A stretch of 64,000 nucleotides of DNA from Anaerolineales bacterium (GCA_016785015.1 JADHTJ010000001.1:41028-105027); one strand, 5' to 3'; numbered from the stretch's first letter, positions 7,563-16,486 are shown. A program made the numbers and translations. The notes: generated from the sequence alone by a model not told the origin.

Positions 7563-8978
7563 ATGTCCAATCACAAATTTCAAACCATGGGTCAGCAATT
7601 TGGCCGCCGTTCTTGGGCCGAACCGTGGAAGATTAAAATGGTAGAGCCTATCCGCATGGTCACAGCGGAAGAACGCACAAAGGCTTGCAAGGAAGCTGGC
7701 TACAATACTTTCCTAATGCGCTCTGAAGATGTGTATATCGATCTGCTGACAGACAGCGGCACTAGTGCCATGAGCGACCGTCAATGGTCTGGCATGATGA
7801 TGGGCGACGAGGCTTACGCGGGCAGTCGCAACTATTACAACCTGGAAAATGCAATCCAAAAGTATTATGGCTATAAGTATGTGGTGCCCACCCATCAGGG
7901 ACGCGGGGCGGAGCACCTGATTAGTCAGGCCGTGATCAATGAGGGTGATTACATTCCTGGCAATATGTATTTCACCACCACCCGCCTGCACCAGGAGTTG
8001 GCTGGGGGTACCTTTGTGGATGTGATCATCGACGTGGCCCATGACCCCACAGATCAACACCCCTTCAAGGGCAACGTGGATCTCGACAAAATGCAGGCTC
8101 TGGTAGATAAAGTCGGCGCCGACAAAATTCCTTATGTCAGCCTGGCGGGCACGGTTAACATGGCCGGTGGGCAACCGGTCAGCATGGCCAATGTCAAAGC
8201 TTTGAAAGAATTTTGCGACAAACATGGCATCCGCGTTTATCTCGATGCCACACGCATGTATGAGAATGCCTTCTTCATCCAAGAACGCGAGGAAGGCTAC
8301 GCCGATAAATCTATTGCCGAAATCTTGCTGGAGTTCTGCAGTTACACAGACGCAGCCTGGATGAGCGCCAAGAAAGACAATCTGGTTAATATTGGCGGCT
8401 GGCTGGCAGTCAATCAGGCAGAGGTTGCCGAGAAAGCCCGCAATATGGTGGTGGTCTACGAAGGGCTGCACACCTATGGCGGCATGGCCGGACGCGATAT
8501 GGAAGCGCTGGCCATCGGTATTGCAGAGGGCGTGCAGGATGATCATGTCGCCTCGCGCGTCCGTCAAGTTCGATACCTGGGCAAATTACTCTTGGATTGG
8601 ACCATCCCCATCATGGAGCCCATCGGTGGACATGCCATCTTCGTGGATGCTAAGCGATTTTACGATCATATCCCCCAGGATCAATTCCCTGCCCAAACGT
8701 TGGCCGCGCAACTTTATTTGGACTCAGGTGTGCGCTCGATGGAACGCGGCGTCGTCAGCGCGGGACGTGACCCCAAAACAGGGCATCATCGTTTCCCGGC
8801 CCTGGAGTTGACTCGCCTGACAATCCCGAGGCGTGTCTACACCCAGGCACATATGGATGTGGTCGCTGAGAGTCTCAAAGCTGTTTATGACAACCGCAAA
8901 CAAACCAAGGGCTTGAAGATGGTTTACGAACCAGAATATCTGCGCTTTTTCCAGGCGCGCTTTGAAGCCATTGAGTGA
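7563..8978 (+). CDS. tpl: Tyrosine phenol-lyase (tryptophanase family beta-eliminating lyase)
   Basis: PLP enzyme of the aspartate aminotransferase fold that cleaves an aromatic amino acid to pyruvate, ammonia and the free ring (phenol from tyrosine, or indole from tryptophan). The 471-aa sequence follows Citrobacter tyrosine phenol-lyase closely: LLTDSGTSAMSDRQW, VPTHQGRGAEH, NMYFTTTRLHQE, LDATR, the PLP lysine in SAKKDNLVNIGG (K271) and RSMERGVVSAGRD. The arginine at 395 aligns with Arg381 of tyrosine phenol-lyase, which binds the phenol hydroxyl and is absent from tryptophanases, so TPL is preferred. A strong AGGAGG box precedes the ATG. It is co-directional with the Lrp regulator and followed by a terminator hairpin. 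Family certain; substrate likely. Confidence 0.88.
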   Translation: MSNHKFQTMGQQFGRRSWAEPWKIKMVEPIRMVTAEERTKACKEAGYNTFLMRSEDVYIDLLTDSGTSAMSDRQWSGMMMGDEAYAGSRNYYNLENAIQKYYGYKYVVPTHQGRGAEHLISQAVINEGDYIPGNMYFTTTRLHQELAGGTFVDVIIDVAHDPTDQHPFKGNVDLDKMQALVDKVGADKIPYVSLAGTVNMAGGQPVSMANVKALKEFCDKHGIRVYLDATRMYENAFFIQEREEGYADKSIAEILLEFCSYTDAAWMSAKKDNLVNIGGWLAVNQAEVAEKARNMVVVYEGLHTYGGMAGRDMEALAIGIAEGVQDDHVASRVRQVRYLGKLLLDWTIPIMEPIGGHAIFVDAKRFYDHIPQDQFPAQTLAAQLYLDSGVRSMERGVVSAGRDPKTGHHRFPALELTRLTIPRRVYTQAHMDVVAESLKAVYDNRKQTKGLKMVYEPEYLRFFQARFEAIE

Positions 8979-9006
8979 CTAAAGTACAAATTTCCCCAAG
9001 TAAACG

Positions 9007-9050
9007 AAAAGGTGCGTACGGAATTATCGACCGTACGCACCTTTGTTTTA
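9007..9050 (+). terminator. Intrinsic terminator of the lyase operon
   Basis: The stem GGTGCGTACGG / CCGTACGCACC with a 9-nt loop is preceded by AAAA and followed by TTTGTTTT, 30 nt after the tpl stop. This is a classic intrinsic terminator, usable from either side. Confidence 0.9.
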
Positions 9051-9097
9051 CAGAACATGGATGACGCGGATATATCGAATTATCACGGATAAATTAA

Positions 9098-9209
9098 TAA
9101 CTCATGTTACGCACACGTAGCGAGGTTTCCCTGGGAATAGGGGGTCGGGGGCGAAGCCCCCACCCCCTATTCCCAGGGAGGTTCTCTTTAGGTTGCGTAA
9201 CATGAGTTA
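9098..9209. repeat. 112-bp palindromic element with 16-bp terminal repeats
   Basis: The outer terminal repeats TAACTCATGTTACGCA / TGCGTAACATGAGTTA are perfect, and their outermost bases extend into TTAA/TTAA. The inner arms pair over CCCTGGGAATAGGGGGT with a further GGGGGC-gaa-GCCCCC tip. It contains no gene. The GGGAATAGGGG core is shared with the hairpin at 16984-17025. Confidence 0.8.
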
Positions 9210-9252
9210 ATAATCTGCGTAAATCCGAATAATCAGCCTTGCCGCAGTCCAT

Positions 9253-9480
9253 TTAGGATTTTTGTTCTTGAAGTTCGATGGCCTTCTGAAGCTTATACAG
9301 AAATTCATCGAGTGGGACCCTGTGAATTTGGGCAGCTCGCTCGACACTGATGGCTTTTGTAAGGAATCTGCGGAATGAGTAGCGGGCTACTCGTTTGATG
9401 CCGAGCACCTCCATGACGTCAGCAATATCACCATACTCTTGCAGGATTTCAGACACTTTTGTATCTTTAGTGATTTCCAT
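9253..9480 (-). CDS. DUF1858-like small protein without cysteines
   Basis: A 75-aa acidic/helical protein starting MEITKDTKVSEILQEY. It resembles the DUF1858 domain (a short helical ScdA/disulfide-oxidoreductase-associated fold) in its 'ITKD..VSEIL..Y' opening and the 'A..HRVPLDEFL..L' end. The CxxC usually found in the middle of DUF1858 proteins is absent, replaced by basic residues (GIKRVARYSFRRF). The GGAGAAAAATA box supports the start. It probably sits in one operon with the DUF423 gene upstream (39-bp gap). The function is unknown. Confidence 0.75.
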   Translation of the reverse strand: MEITKDTKVSEILQEYGDIADVMEVLGIKRVARYSFRRFLTKAISVERAAQIHRVPLDEFLYKLQKAIELQEQKS

Positions 9481-9519
9481 TATTTTTCTCCTGATATACC
9501 AATAAATTTGTATTCCTCG

Positions 9520-9909
9520 TTACGCTCGCCAGGCGGCAATCATCAAGGCGAACCAACCAAAAACGAAAAAGACACCACCAATAGGGGTCAGAATTCCCAG
9601 GCTGATGCCGTTGTAAGCCAATTCCCCATTGGCAACCAGGTAATACAAACTGCCAGAGAACAAGATAATGCCCAAGACGAAGAACCAACTCGCCGCTCGG
9701 AGCGTGTTACTCCTGCTCCACCAATGGGTCGTTGCCCAAGAGATCATGATCAATGTTAGTGCGTGATACATCTGATAACGGACTGCTTTCTCCCAAATGG
9801 CGATCCGATCGGGTGTGACAATATCTTCCAGCCCATGCGCGCCGAAAGCTCCTGCCGCAACAGCTAAACCTGCCAAAAAAGCACCGAAGACAAAGAAATA
9901 TTTTTCCAT
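9520..9909 (-). CDS. DUF423 family membrane protein
   Basis: A 129-aa integral membrane protein with four predicted helices. The N-terminal FGAFLAGLAVAAGAFGAHGL and the conserved YHALTL segment are typical of DUF423 (YwdK/YgdD-like) proteins, whose biochemical role is not known. A CAGGAGATG box precedes the ATG. Spacing to its neighbours (35 bp and 39 bp) suggests a small operon with the genes at 9945 and 9253. Confidence 0.9.
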   Translation of the reverse strand: MEKYFFVFGAFLAGLAVAAGAFGAHGLEDIVTPDRIAIWEKAVRYQMYHALTLIMISWATTHWWSRSNTLRAASWFFVLGIILFSGSLYYLVANGELAYNGISLGILTPIGGVFFVFGWFALMIAAWRA

Positions 9910-9944
9910 GGATCATCTCCTGAATAATGCGACTTACCTGGATT

Positions 9945-10418
9945 TTACTTGGATTTGTTTGATCTTTCGAGCAAAGTGCGATAATAAAGAAAACTTGCCA
10001 AGAATAAACTACCACCAATCCCCAAGTACATAGCGGCCAGATATGGTTTGGGGATGGGGGAATACTTGCGCAGAAAAATACCCAAAGAGATCATGAATAC
10101 CACTAAAGGGTAACTTGTCCAACTTTGAAAAGCGAACATGCAAACCCGATCGTTTGCATATTGGTTGATGCGTTGGATATTTCGATTGGCAAATCTAGAA
10201 AATCCAAAAGCGTTAATGGCTATCGCCAGCAACACTCCGATTGTCGCCATGCCCAACCCAGTAATCCAATCGGTAGATTTCAGCCATCCGTAGGCAAGAT
10301 AACTCAGCCATATGCCAACCCCTGACCAAATTATTCCAGCTATTAAGTAAAGCCAACCCTTACGGACAGCGGGATTCAATTTTTTAGCAAGAGAGTTTTT
10401 CACTGATAAATTAGACAT
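9945..10418 (-). CDS. Hypothetical four-helix membrane protein
   Basis: A 157-aa protein with predicted membrane segments near residues 20-40, 48-72, 100-118 and 125-145, and basic ends (N-terminal LAKKLNPAVRKG, C-terminal LERSNKSK). I do not recognise a family. It lies upstream of the DUF423 gene with 35 bp between them and is likely co-transcribed. No clear Shine-Dalgarno box precedes the chosen ATG. Confidence 0.7.
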   Translation of the reverse strand: MSNLSVKNSLAKKLNPAVRKGWLYLIAGIIWSGVGIWLSYLAYGWLKSTDWITGLGMATIGVLLAIAINAFGFSRFANRNIQRINQYANDRVCMFAFQSWTSYPLVVFMISLGIFLRKYSPIPKPYLAAMYLGIGGSLFLASFLYYRTLLERSNKSK

Positions 10419-10465
10419 CAGCGAAATTGTATCAGGGATTCATTAGATCGAACTTAGATTTCCCC

Positions 10466-11110
10466 TTATTTTCCTATCCCAGCATCTCGTGCTCGTAGGA
10501 TGGCTTGCGTGCGATTGCTGACCTGAAGTTTGCCAAAAATTTTCGAAACATGGTTGCGAACCGTTTTTGGCGAGAGTACCAATCTCTCTGCAATGGCGGA
10601 ATTGGTTAAACCATGAACAACGAGATCCAGAATTTCCAGCTCTCTCTCAGTGAGTTCAGGAAAGTAATTAGGTTTAGAATTTGGTTTGTGCTGCCTAAAA
10701 TAGTTGATCAAGCGCTCAGCAACTTGTGGGCTGAAAATTGCCTCGCCGCTGGCCACAGCGCGGATTGCACGTTCTGTCTCTTCGGGATCAGCGCCCTTGA
10801 GAATGTATCCCAATGCACCAGCTTGCATGGCGTGGAAAATTGTTTCGTCATCGAACATTGTAATGATCAATATGGCAGTTTCAGGCCGGTTCTCCAATAT
10901 TATGCGAGTGGCCTCGATGCCATTGATACCTGGCATATTGATGTCCATCAAAATGATGTCTGGGCACAATTGAGCGGCTTGCTGAACAGCATCTTGACCG
11001 GTTTCCGCTTCTCCAACTACTTCCATATCAGGAAGCGAGGTTAGCAGTGAACGCAATCCGAAACGATATACCGGATGGTCATCAGCGATCAGAACGCGGA
11101 TTTTCCCCAT
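10466..11110 (-). CDS. NarL/LuxR-type response regulator
   Basis: A 214-aa response regulator. The receiver domain spans residues 1-120 (IADDHPVYRFG, phospho-acceptor Asp in IILMDINMPG, Thr/Lys switch positions later). The LuxR HTH is at 148-210 (LTERELEILDLVVHGLTN, then LVLSPKTVRNHVSKIFGKL). Its start overlaps the end of the histidine kinase gene by 29 bp, so the pair is translationally coupled. A CCAGGAGC box lies inside the kinase gene. Targets are not visible. Confidence 0.95.
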   Translation of the reverse strand: MGKIRVLIADDHPVYRFGLRSLLTSLPDMEVVGEAETGQDAVQQAAQLCPDIILMDINMPGINGIEATRIILENRPETAILIITMFDDETIFHAMQAGALGYILKGADPEETERAIRAVASGEAIFSPQVAERLINYFRQHKPNSKPNYFPELTERELEILDLVVHGLTNSAIAERLVLSPKTVRNHVSKIFGKLQVSNRTQAILRARDAGIGK

Positions 11111-13199
11111 ATATGCTCCTGGGTAGTTTTAGCGGCAGCCGTACAATAACTTGAGTTCCACATTCTGGTGAAAACTCGATATTGAAAGTGCCGCCCAATT
11201 CTTCGGCACGCTGGCGCATAGAATGGAGTCCCACACCTGTGCTGTGCTCCGATGGAATACCTTGTCCATCATCCTGAATTTCTATCTCTAGAACATCATT
11301 CAGGTGAAGAGTAAGCTTGCAATTTGATGCACCGGAATGCTTTAACACGTTGTTGATTGCTTCCTGACATATCAAATAGCTAGCAACTTCCACCGCAGCA
11401 GGTAAGGGTGGCATTGTATCGGGCGCGATTAAACTTAGTTGAACTTTGCCAGTTTCGTATCGTTGAATGTGGGCTTTGAGTGCCCCAACCAATCCAAAGT
11501 CGTCAAGCGCTGGAGGGCGCAGGTCATAGACCACTCGCCGCACATCTTCGACTGCGTGTTGGGCATGACTTATCGCTTCCGACAGCAAGTCTTCAGCGGT
11601 CTTAGGATCATCTGCGAGCATCCGCTGGGCAGCGGTCAAGGTTAAAGTCTGGCTGGCAAGTTGAGGGCCAAGGCCATCGTGTAGGTCACGACGGATGCGG
11701 CGACGCTCTTCCTCACGGGTGGTGACCAGGCGTTGTCGAGCATTTTGCAAATCTGTAGTTAGGCGTGCATTGTACGCTGCTGCGCCAGCCTGACGAGCGA
11801 TGTTTTCGAGAAGTTGCATTTCTTTGAGGCTGAATGATTCCTCCCGGGCGCGCCGGGCAACCACAAAGTGGCCGACTGATTCTCCCTGGTAAATCAAAGG
11901 TATGCGTACACCTTGATTGATGGGCACCCCGTAGCTGGCAACGATCTGCTCTTCAGCGCCTAGTTCGATGGCCACATAGGGCAGTTTGAGGGTTTGCGCG
12001 ACAGTCTCAACGATGCCTGCCAGGATGGCCTGGGGTGTGCCCGTATTTTCAATCTGCGCTCCCAACTTGGAGAGCACTGCCACGGGGTCATCGCGTTCCC
12101 CGTACATCAGGCGGTTGACACCACGCTGCAGGCGGTCTCGGATGGGTTGAAAGAGGATTGCCACCAGGCCGGTGGTGAGGAAGGCAATAAATGAGTTGTT
12201 ACCCAGGTGGAGCAAATTGCCCAGGGCGCCAACCATCAGGATATACAAGAGCATCGTGGCCAGCGTCAGGGCGCCATACACCAGGGTGCGGTTGATGACG
12301 ATATCGATATTCCACAGGCGGGCGCGGGTGATGGCGATCGCCAAAGTCACTGGGATGATATTTAGGGAAGCCCACCAACCCACTTCAGAAAGCGAAGCCC
12401 ACCAGGGACGCGGTGTGCCGGGTGGCATGCTTGTGAGATAGAAATAGGGATACGTCGAAATCAGGATATAGCCCAGCCAAAGCGCGAAGCCGAACAAAAC
12501 CCATTTGGTCTGCTGGCGTTCATCCTGCGTTGAGACCCTTCGATAACGGTAGATCTGGGCGTACAGCCCTAACCCTAAGAGCGTGACCCAAAGTGATCCC
12601 AGGATCACCAGGCCAGTCATGTTCTCTGTAGAGATGGGAAAGAAGAGTGTCAGCAGGTTCCAGGGGATCGAGGCGATCAGCAGCCAGCGCGTCCAGTCTG
12701 GCACGAACCTTCCATTGGGGAACAAGACCAACAGTGCCACGGTGGGGGTTGCCATCAAAATGGCTTGTACGTCCACAGCAAAGTCGCTACTCCCCAACCA
12801 ATAGAACCCCCAGTGTTCCAGAGGGCCGGTCATCACCACGCCGTACAACAGCAGATATATGGAGACCGCCGCCACCGCTGGATTCTCGAACTTGCGCCGG
12901 AAGAGCACCCATGACAATGCCAGCGAAAGCCCTCCTGATATCAGCGATATCAGACTGTTGAAAATCTGCAGGGCGATGAAACCCTGGGAGGGGTCTGCGA
13001 CGGTGCCATGTGCTGGAGCGCCCGAGGTGATTCTTGACGCATATCCAGGTATGGAAGTGATAAAGATAAAAAGCGCGCCTACAGCCAGGGTGATCCATCC
13101 AATACGAGCAATCATCAGCCATTTTCCATGCAAATGCGAGCTAGCAAGAGCTTGATCGGTGGATTTTTGAAAAATTCTTACTTTTGTTGTCTGATTCAT
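11082..13199 (-). CDS. Membrane sensor histidine kinase, ComP/NarX type with GAF domain
   Basis: A 705-aa sensor kinase. Residues 30-340 form about nine membrane helices, resembling the ComP-like sensor region. Residues about 365-490 form a GAF-type domain. The HisKA_3 dimerisation box (REEERRRIRRDLHDGLGPQ) holds the phospho-accepting His near residue 505, and the HATPase domain follows (N-box EAINNVLKHSGA, G-box DDGQGI and GVGLHSMRQRAEELGG). It phosphorylates the overlapping NarL-type regulator. The signal is unknown; the polytopic N-terminus suggests a membrane-derived cue. Confidence 0.93.
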   Translation of the reverse strand: MNQTTKVRIFQKSTDQALASSHLHGKWLMIARIGWITLAVGALFIFITSIPGYASRITSGAPAHGTVADPSQGFIALQIFNSLISLISGGLSLALSWVLFRRKFENPAVAAVSIYLLLYGVVMTGPLEHWGFYWLGSSDFAVDVQAILMATPTVALLVLFPNGRFVPDWTRWLLIASIPWNLLTLFFPISTENMTGLVILGSLWVTLLGLGLYAQIYRYRRVSTQDERQQTKWVLFGFALWLGYILISTYPYFYLTSMPPGTPRPWWASLSEVGWWASLNIIPVTLAIAITRARLWNIDIVINRTLVYGALTLATMLLYILMVGALGNLLHLGNNSFIAFLTTGLVAILFQPIRDRLQRGVNRLMYGERDDPVAVLSKLGAQIENTGTPQAILAGIVETVAQTLKLPYVAIELGAEEQIVASYGVPINQGVRIPLIYQGESVGHFVVARRAREESFSLKEMQLLENIARQAGAAAYNARLTTDLQNARQRLVTTREEERRRIRRDLHDGLGPQLASQTLTLTAAQRMLADDPKTAEDLLSEAISHAQHAVEDVRRVVYDLRPPALDDFGLVGALKAHIQRYETGKVQLSLIAPDTMPPLPAAVEVASYLICQEAINNVLKHSGASNCKLTLHLNDVLEIEIQDDGQGIPSEHSTGVGLHSMRQRAEELGGTFNIEFSPECGTQVIVRLPLKLPRSIYGENPRSDR

Positions 13200-13235
13200 C
13201 CCATAAAATTATACCGCTCGTCTAGAGAGCGCAGA

Positions 13236-13928
13236 TTAGTGGATATTTAGATTTGAATTGGACAAACCGCCCCATTTTGAAAGTATCCATCCCAGGTAAC
13301 CCCCTCCTATGAGTGCAGCGCCAACATTTCCAACCGCCAGCACAGTCAACATGGTTGCGCGTTCGGCAGCCCCTGGCGCGCCGACCACCCAACCAGCGGC
13401 TTCCATAATTAGATTGATCACCAAAAACGTGATTCCAGCGGTCAATCCCACCTGCCAGGATAACCGCCAGGCCAGATGAGATTGTCTTAAGCCCTTTCCG
13501 ATGGCCCAAGAGCTGATACCTGCAATCAGGAATGCAGACGGCACAAAAAGCAGTGTAAAGACTCGATGAATTGGCTGTCCTACGGAAGCAAATTTGGCAA
13601 CGATGGATTGTTCAGCTATGCCCAAACCAACTGCAAGAATAATTGAAATGGGCCCGAAACCCAACATACCAGCCCACATCATGCGTCGTGAATTATGCTC
13701 CCCCGCAATTCGCCCCATCATGACACCCCAAACTGCGCCGCCAGCTAAAAATCCAATCAGCGCAGGAACAGCTGCAATTGCAGCATGGCCGAGCTGGACA
13801 TTGTCAACACTGCTGCCAGGGATGATCTCAAAAGTCAGGCTACCAGCCAAAAGTCCATGTGCCAAACCCCCAAAGAGGGTCGAGATTGTGAAGAGTGCAC
13901 CTCGAAGTGCGGGTGTAAATCGTTGCAT
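13236..13928 (-). CDS. Hypothetical seven-helix membrane protein
   Basis: A 230-aa polytopic protein starting MQRFTPALRGALFTISTL with about six to seven predicted helices rich in Gly and Ala. There is a small conserved-looking loop with WGVMMGRIAGEHNS. I do not recognise a family. The AAAGGAAT box supports the start. It follows the BNR-fragment pseudogene on the same strand. Confidence 0.75.
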   Translation of the reverse strand: MQRFTPALRGALFTISTLFGGLAHGLLAGSLTFEIIPGSSVDNVQLGHAAIAAVPALIGFLAGGAVWGVMMGRIAGEHNSRRMMWAGMLGFGPISIILAVGLGIAEQSIVAKFASVGQPIHRVFTLLFVPSAFLIAGISSWAIGKGLRQSHLAWRLSWQVGLTAGITFLVINLIMEAAGWVVGAPGAAERATMLTVLAVGNVGAALIGGGYLGWILSKWGGLSNSNLNIH

Positions 13929-13952
13929 TTACGGAATTCCTTTATTCGACTA

Positions 13953-14340
13953 TTACTTTGACCAGTCTCGCATATCCATGATAATCAATTGCCGGATAGC
14001 GCCCATATTGAAAGGCAATCGTATCCAAGTGTCTCCGTAATCCAGTGTATGCCAGACATCGCCATTACTCAACCCGGCATAAAGATGTCCAGGCGTTGTG
14101 AGGTCAGTGACCAGTGCGAAAGCCATATAGTCCAGGGGTTCAGGTAATCCGCCAGAGAGCTGTTCCCAGGTTGCGCCCCCAACAGAACGGTAGATGTGGG
14201 ATTTTGCCTGCCATTCGTTGTGAGCTGGGGGACTGAATTCGCCGCGCAGCAGGTTTGGCTGTGCAGATGCAGAGAGGTACCATACCTCCGGGTGGGCAGG
14301 ATCAGCGTCGACAGTAAACTCATATTTGCTCGCCAGGCCA
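13953..14340 (-). pseudogene. Truncated duplicate of the BNR-repeat protein
   Basis: The frame encodes GLASKYEFTVDADPAHPEVW and the rest of the C-terminal third of the 341-aa BNR protein at 15440-16465, with about 80% identity at protein level and high identity at DNA level. The N-terminal two-thirds are missing. The upstream junction near 14340 runs into the 3' end of the NmrA-type gene. The track's start (MVEDQAQWR..) lies inside that gene and is out of frame with it. This is a recent partial duplication separated from its parent by the NmrA gene. Confidence 0.85.
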
Positions 14341-14377
14341 GCAACGCCTGAGGCGACGCCTGCGAGCAAGTGGGCTT

Positions 14378-15268
14378 TTAAGCAAAGCCTCCATTGCGCT
14401 TGATCTTCAACCAACTTTCCATGTCTAAAAGTTCAGGACACACTTCCCGAGAATTATCCACGGTCTCCATGAGGCCTTCAAGGCCAATTTCTGCCATCCA
14501 ATCCACCATCCAACGCCACATCATGACGAACTCATCTCCAGCCATTTTGTTGAACAACCCCAGCGGTAGGGGCAATCGCAAGGGTTTCTTGCCGTCGATG
14601 GCGGTAAAAATGGCCCGACACTCGGCCAGAGTCTTCACATCACCGAACAGCTCTACTTCGCGCCCGATCCAACGATCAGGGTTTTCAAAGATATTGGCGA
14701 TGGCGATGGCGATATCTCGCACAGCCACCCAGGGCGTGGGTGTATCCCAGCCAAGCAACTTCGGTTTTACCCCCCAGGGTCCAAGTGCTGGGCAAAATTC
14801 CTTCTCTGAAAGCAACTCCATGAATGGAGCCGGGCGCACAACGCTAAACGGAAGGCCCAGTTTGCGCATGTAGGCTTCAACTACGAGTTTGTTATTGAAG
14901 TGGGGGATGCCCGTGTGCGGATCCCCTGTCCCGGCAGAGCCATAGACCAGGTGCGTTACACCGGCCGACTGAGCGACATCAGCAACCAATTTGCCTTGCC
15001 GAATCTCGCCTTCTACGCCGCTTGATGTCCAATTTTGCACGCTTAACAACCGCGCCATGCAATCGAAAACCTTCTCAAGAGAATCTCGATCGTCCATATC
15101 ACCCTGAACGACTTCTGCGCCAAGTTCGGCCAGGGTGAAAGCTTTCTCGCTTTCAGGGTTGCGCGTCACGGCCCGTACCTGCCAGCCGCGTTTCAGAAGT
15201 TCTCTTGCAGCAGCGCCGCCGATATTTCCCGTTGCGCCGAAGATCAACACTTGTTTATTTAAACTCAT
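14378..15268 (-). CDS. NmrA-type atypical short-chain dehydrogenase/reductase
   Basis: A 296-aa Rossmann protein with the N-terminal dinucleotide motif LIFGATGNIGGAAARELL and the NmrA-like continuation (VRAVTRNPES, EVVQGDMDD, HLVYGSAGTG). NmrA/HSCARG relatives are redox sensors or NAD(P)H-dependent reductases and often lack the SDR catalytic Tyr-x3-Lys. No clean YxxxK is visible here, so a sensor or binding role is possible. A good TAGGAGAAAAAAA box precedes the ATG. The gene lies between a BNR-repeat protein and its truncated copy. Confidence 0.88.
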   Translation of the reverse strand: MSLNKQVLIFGATGNIGGAAARELLKRGWQVRAVTRNPESEKAFTLAELGAEVVQGDMDDRDSLEKVFDCMARLLSVQNWTSSGVEGEIRQGKLVADVAQSAGVTHLVYGSAGTGDPHTGIPHFNNKLVVEAYMRKLGLPFSVVRPAPFMELLSEKEFCPALGPWGVKPKLLGWDTPTPWVAVRDIAIAIANIFENPDRWIGREVELFGDVKTLAECRAIFTAIDGKKPLRLPLPLGLFNKMAGDEFVMMWRWMVDWMAEIGLEGLMETVDNSREVCPELLDMESWLKIKRNGGFA

Positions 15269-15311
15269 TTTTTTCTCCTATAAATTGTTGATGTGACAAA
15301 CCCGAATGCCC

Positions 15312-15362
15312 CTTCGACTTCGAAACAGGATCATTCTGAGTAAAAGTTATTGAAGTCGAAGG
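15312..15362. repeat. CCTTCGACTTC inverted repeat
   Basis: CCTTCGACTTC at the left and GAAGTCGAAGG at the right flank a segment containing ATCATTCTGAGT. This links it to the dispersed TCATTCTGAG repeat family seen elsewhere in the window. It lies between the NmrA gene and the BNR gene. Confidence 0.55.
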
Positions 15363-15439
15363 CTTAGTCGTGATCCAGCTTGGTAAGCCAGAACGGACGC
15401 TCCTGTTACTTCACTTAGTGAACAGTGGAGCATGAGCTG

Positions 15440-16465
15440 TTAAATCATGATCATGGTATGGTGGATGCCGCCCAGATTGAAGGGCAGCTGTTCCCACGAG
15501 TCGCCATAATCCTGAGTGTGCCAGACATCGCCGTTAGCCAGGCCGGCGTACAGGTGTCCGGTTTTTTGTAGATCAGGGATCAAGGCATAGGCCATATAAT
15601 CCAAAGGTTCAGGCAAGCCGCCGGAGAGCTGCTCCCAGGCTGCGCCGCCCACCGAGCGGTAGATATGCGCCCGGGCCTGGCCGTCATTGTGAGCCGGTGG
15701 GGTGAATTCCCCGCGCAGCAGGTTAGGCTGCGCCGATGCCGAGAGATACCACACCTCCGGTCGGGCAGGATCAGCGGCGACAGTAAACCCATATTTGCTC
15801 GCCAACCCTTCTCTGGGTTGCTCCCATGTGTAGCCTCCATCCCGACTGTAGGCAGCGCCGCTCCTCAGTCCCGCACCGCCCTGGTAGACCCACTTGCCAT
15901 CGCTGTGATGGAAGGTCAGTGAGTGGCAGTCCAACAGCGCCCCCCGACGGTGCTTGGACCAGGTCCGGCCGCCATTTTCGGAACGCAGCACACCGCCCAA
16001 CTCGATTCCTGCCATGAGCACGTTAGGATCCGTGGGTGAATTCGTCAGGGCCATCACAAATGGGTCCCATTCGGGCGGTTCGGCTGGAGAGAACCACCAC
16101 CAGCGCCGGGCACGCCGCAATCCGGTGAGTTCCTCCCAGGATCCCCCACTATCCTGGGAGACATACAGGGATACCGGCTTGCACCCGGCAAAGATGGTCC
16201 CAGGGAAATGGCGACTTATTGCCAGGGACCGTACTGGGGCCCCCGCCAGGCCTGCAGAGCGCCAGGTTTTTCCGGAATCCTCCGAAACCAGAAGCCCATC
16301 CCCCTGAGTCCCGGCGTACAACTGCGGGGGTTTCAAGGGGTCAGCAGCCAGACAGGTGATACGCGTACCTGAGAGTAAGGTCTCGATCTGCCAGGTACCA
16401 GCCAGGTATTCTGCGCGAGCTAACGATTTGCCCGTCGTTGCCAGGAAGATGCGGTTATCAGACAT
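15440..16465 (-). CDS. BNR/sortilin-type beta-propeller protein
   Basis: A 341-aa protein with repeated Asp-box motifs (VSEDSGKTWRS, VSQDSGGSWEEL, SENGGRTWSK, YSRDGGYTWEQ, DYGDSWEQL), as found in sialidase-like and sortilin-type propellers. There is no signal peptide, so it is probably cytoplasmic. The role is unknown; such proteins in Chloroflexota are often only annotated as exo-alpha-sialidase-like without catalytic residues. The ATG at 16465 is preferred over the GTG one codon earlier because of the AAGGTG box. A truncated copy lies 1.1 kb away. Confidence 0.85.
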   Translation of the reverse strand: MSDNRIFLATTGKSLARAEYLAGTWQIETLLSGTRITCLAADPLKPPQLYAGTQGDGLLVSEDSGKTWRSAGLAGAPVRSLAISRHFPGTIFAGCKPVSLYVSQDSGGSWEELTGLRRARRWWWFSPAEPPEWDPFVMALTNSPTDPNVLMAGIELGGVLRSENGGRTWSKHRRGALLDCHSLTFHHSDGKWVYQGGAGLRSGAAYSRDGGYTWEQPREGLASKYGFTVAADPARPEVWYLSASAQPNLLRGEFTPPAHNDGQARAHIYRSVGGAAWEQLSGGLPEPLDYMAYALIPDLQKTGHLYAGLANGDVWHTQDYGDSWEQLPFNLGGIHHTMIMI

Positions 16466-16486
16466 CACAATTCACCTTGTTTTACT

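Noticed and set aside
7713-8567. 284-aa minus-strand ORF opposite the tyrosine phenol-lyase
   Set aside because: It is a codon-bias shadow of a well-supported enzyme gene; no family pattern and no ribosome-binding site.
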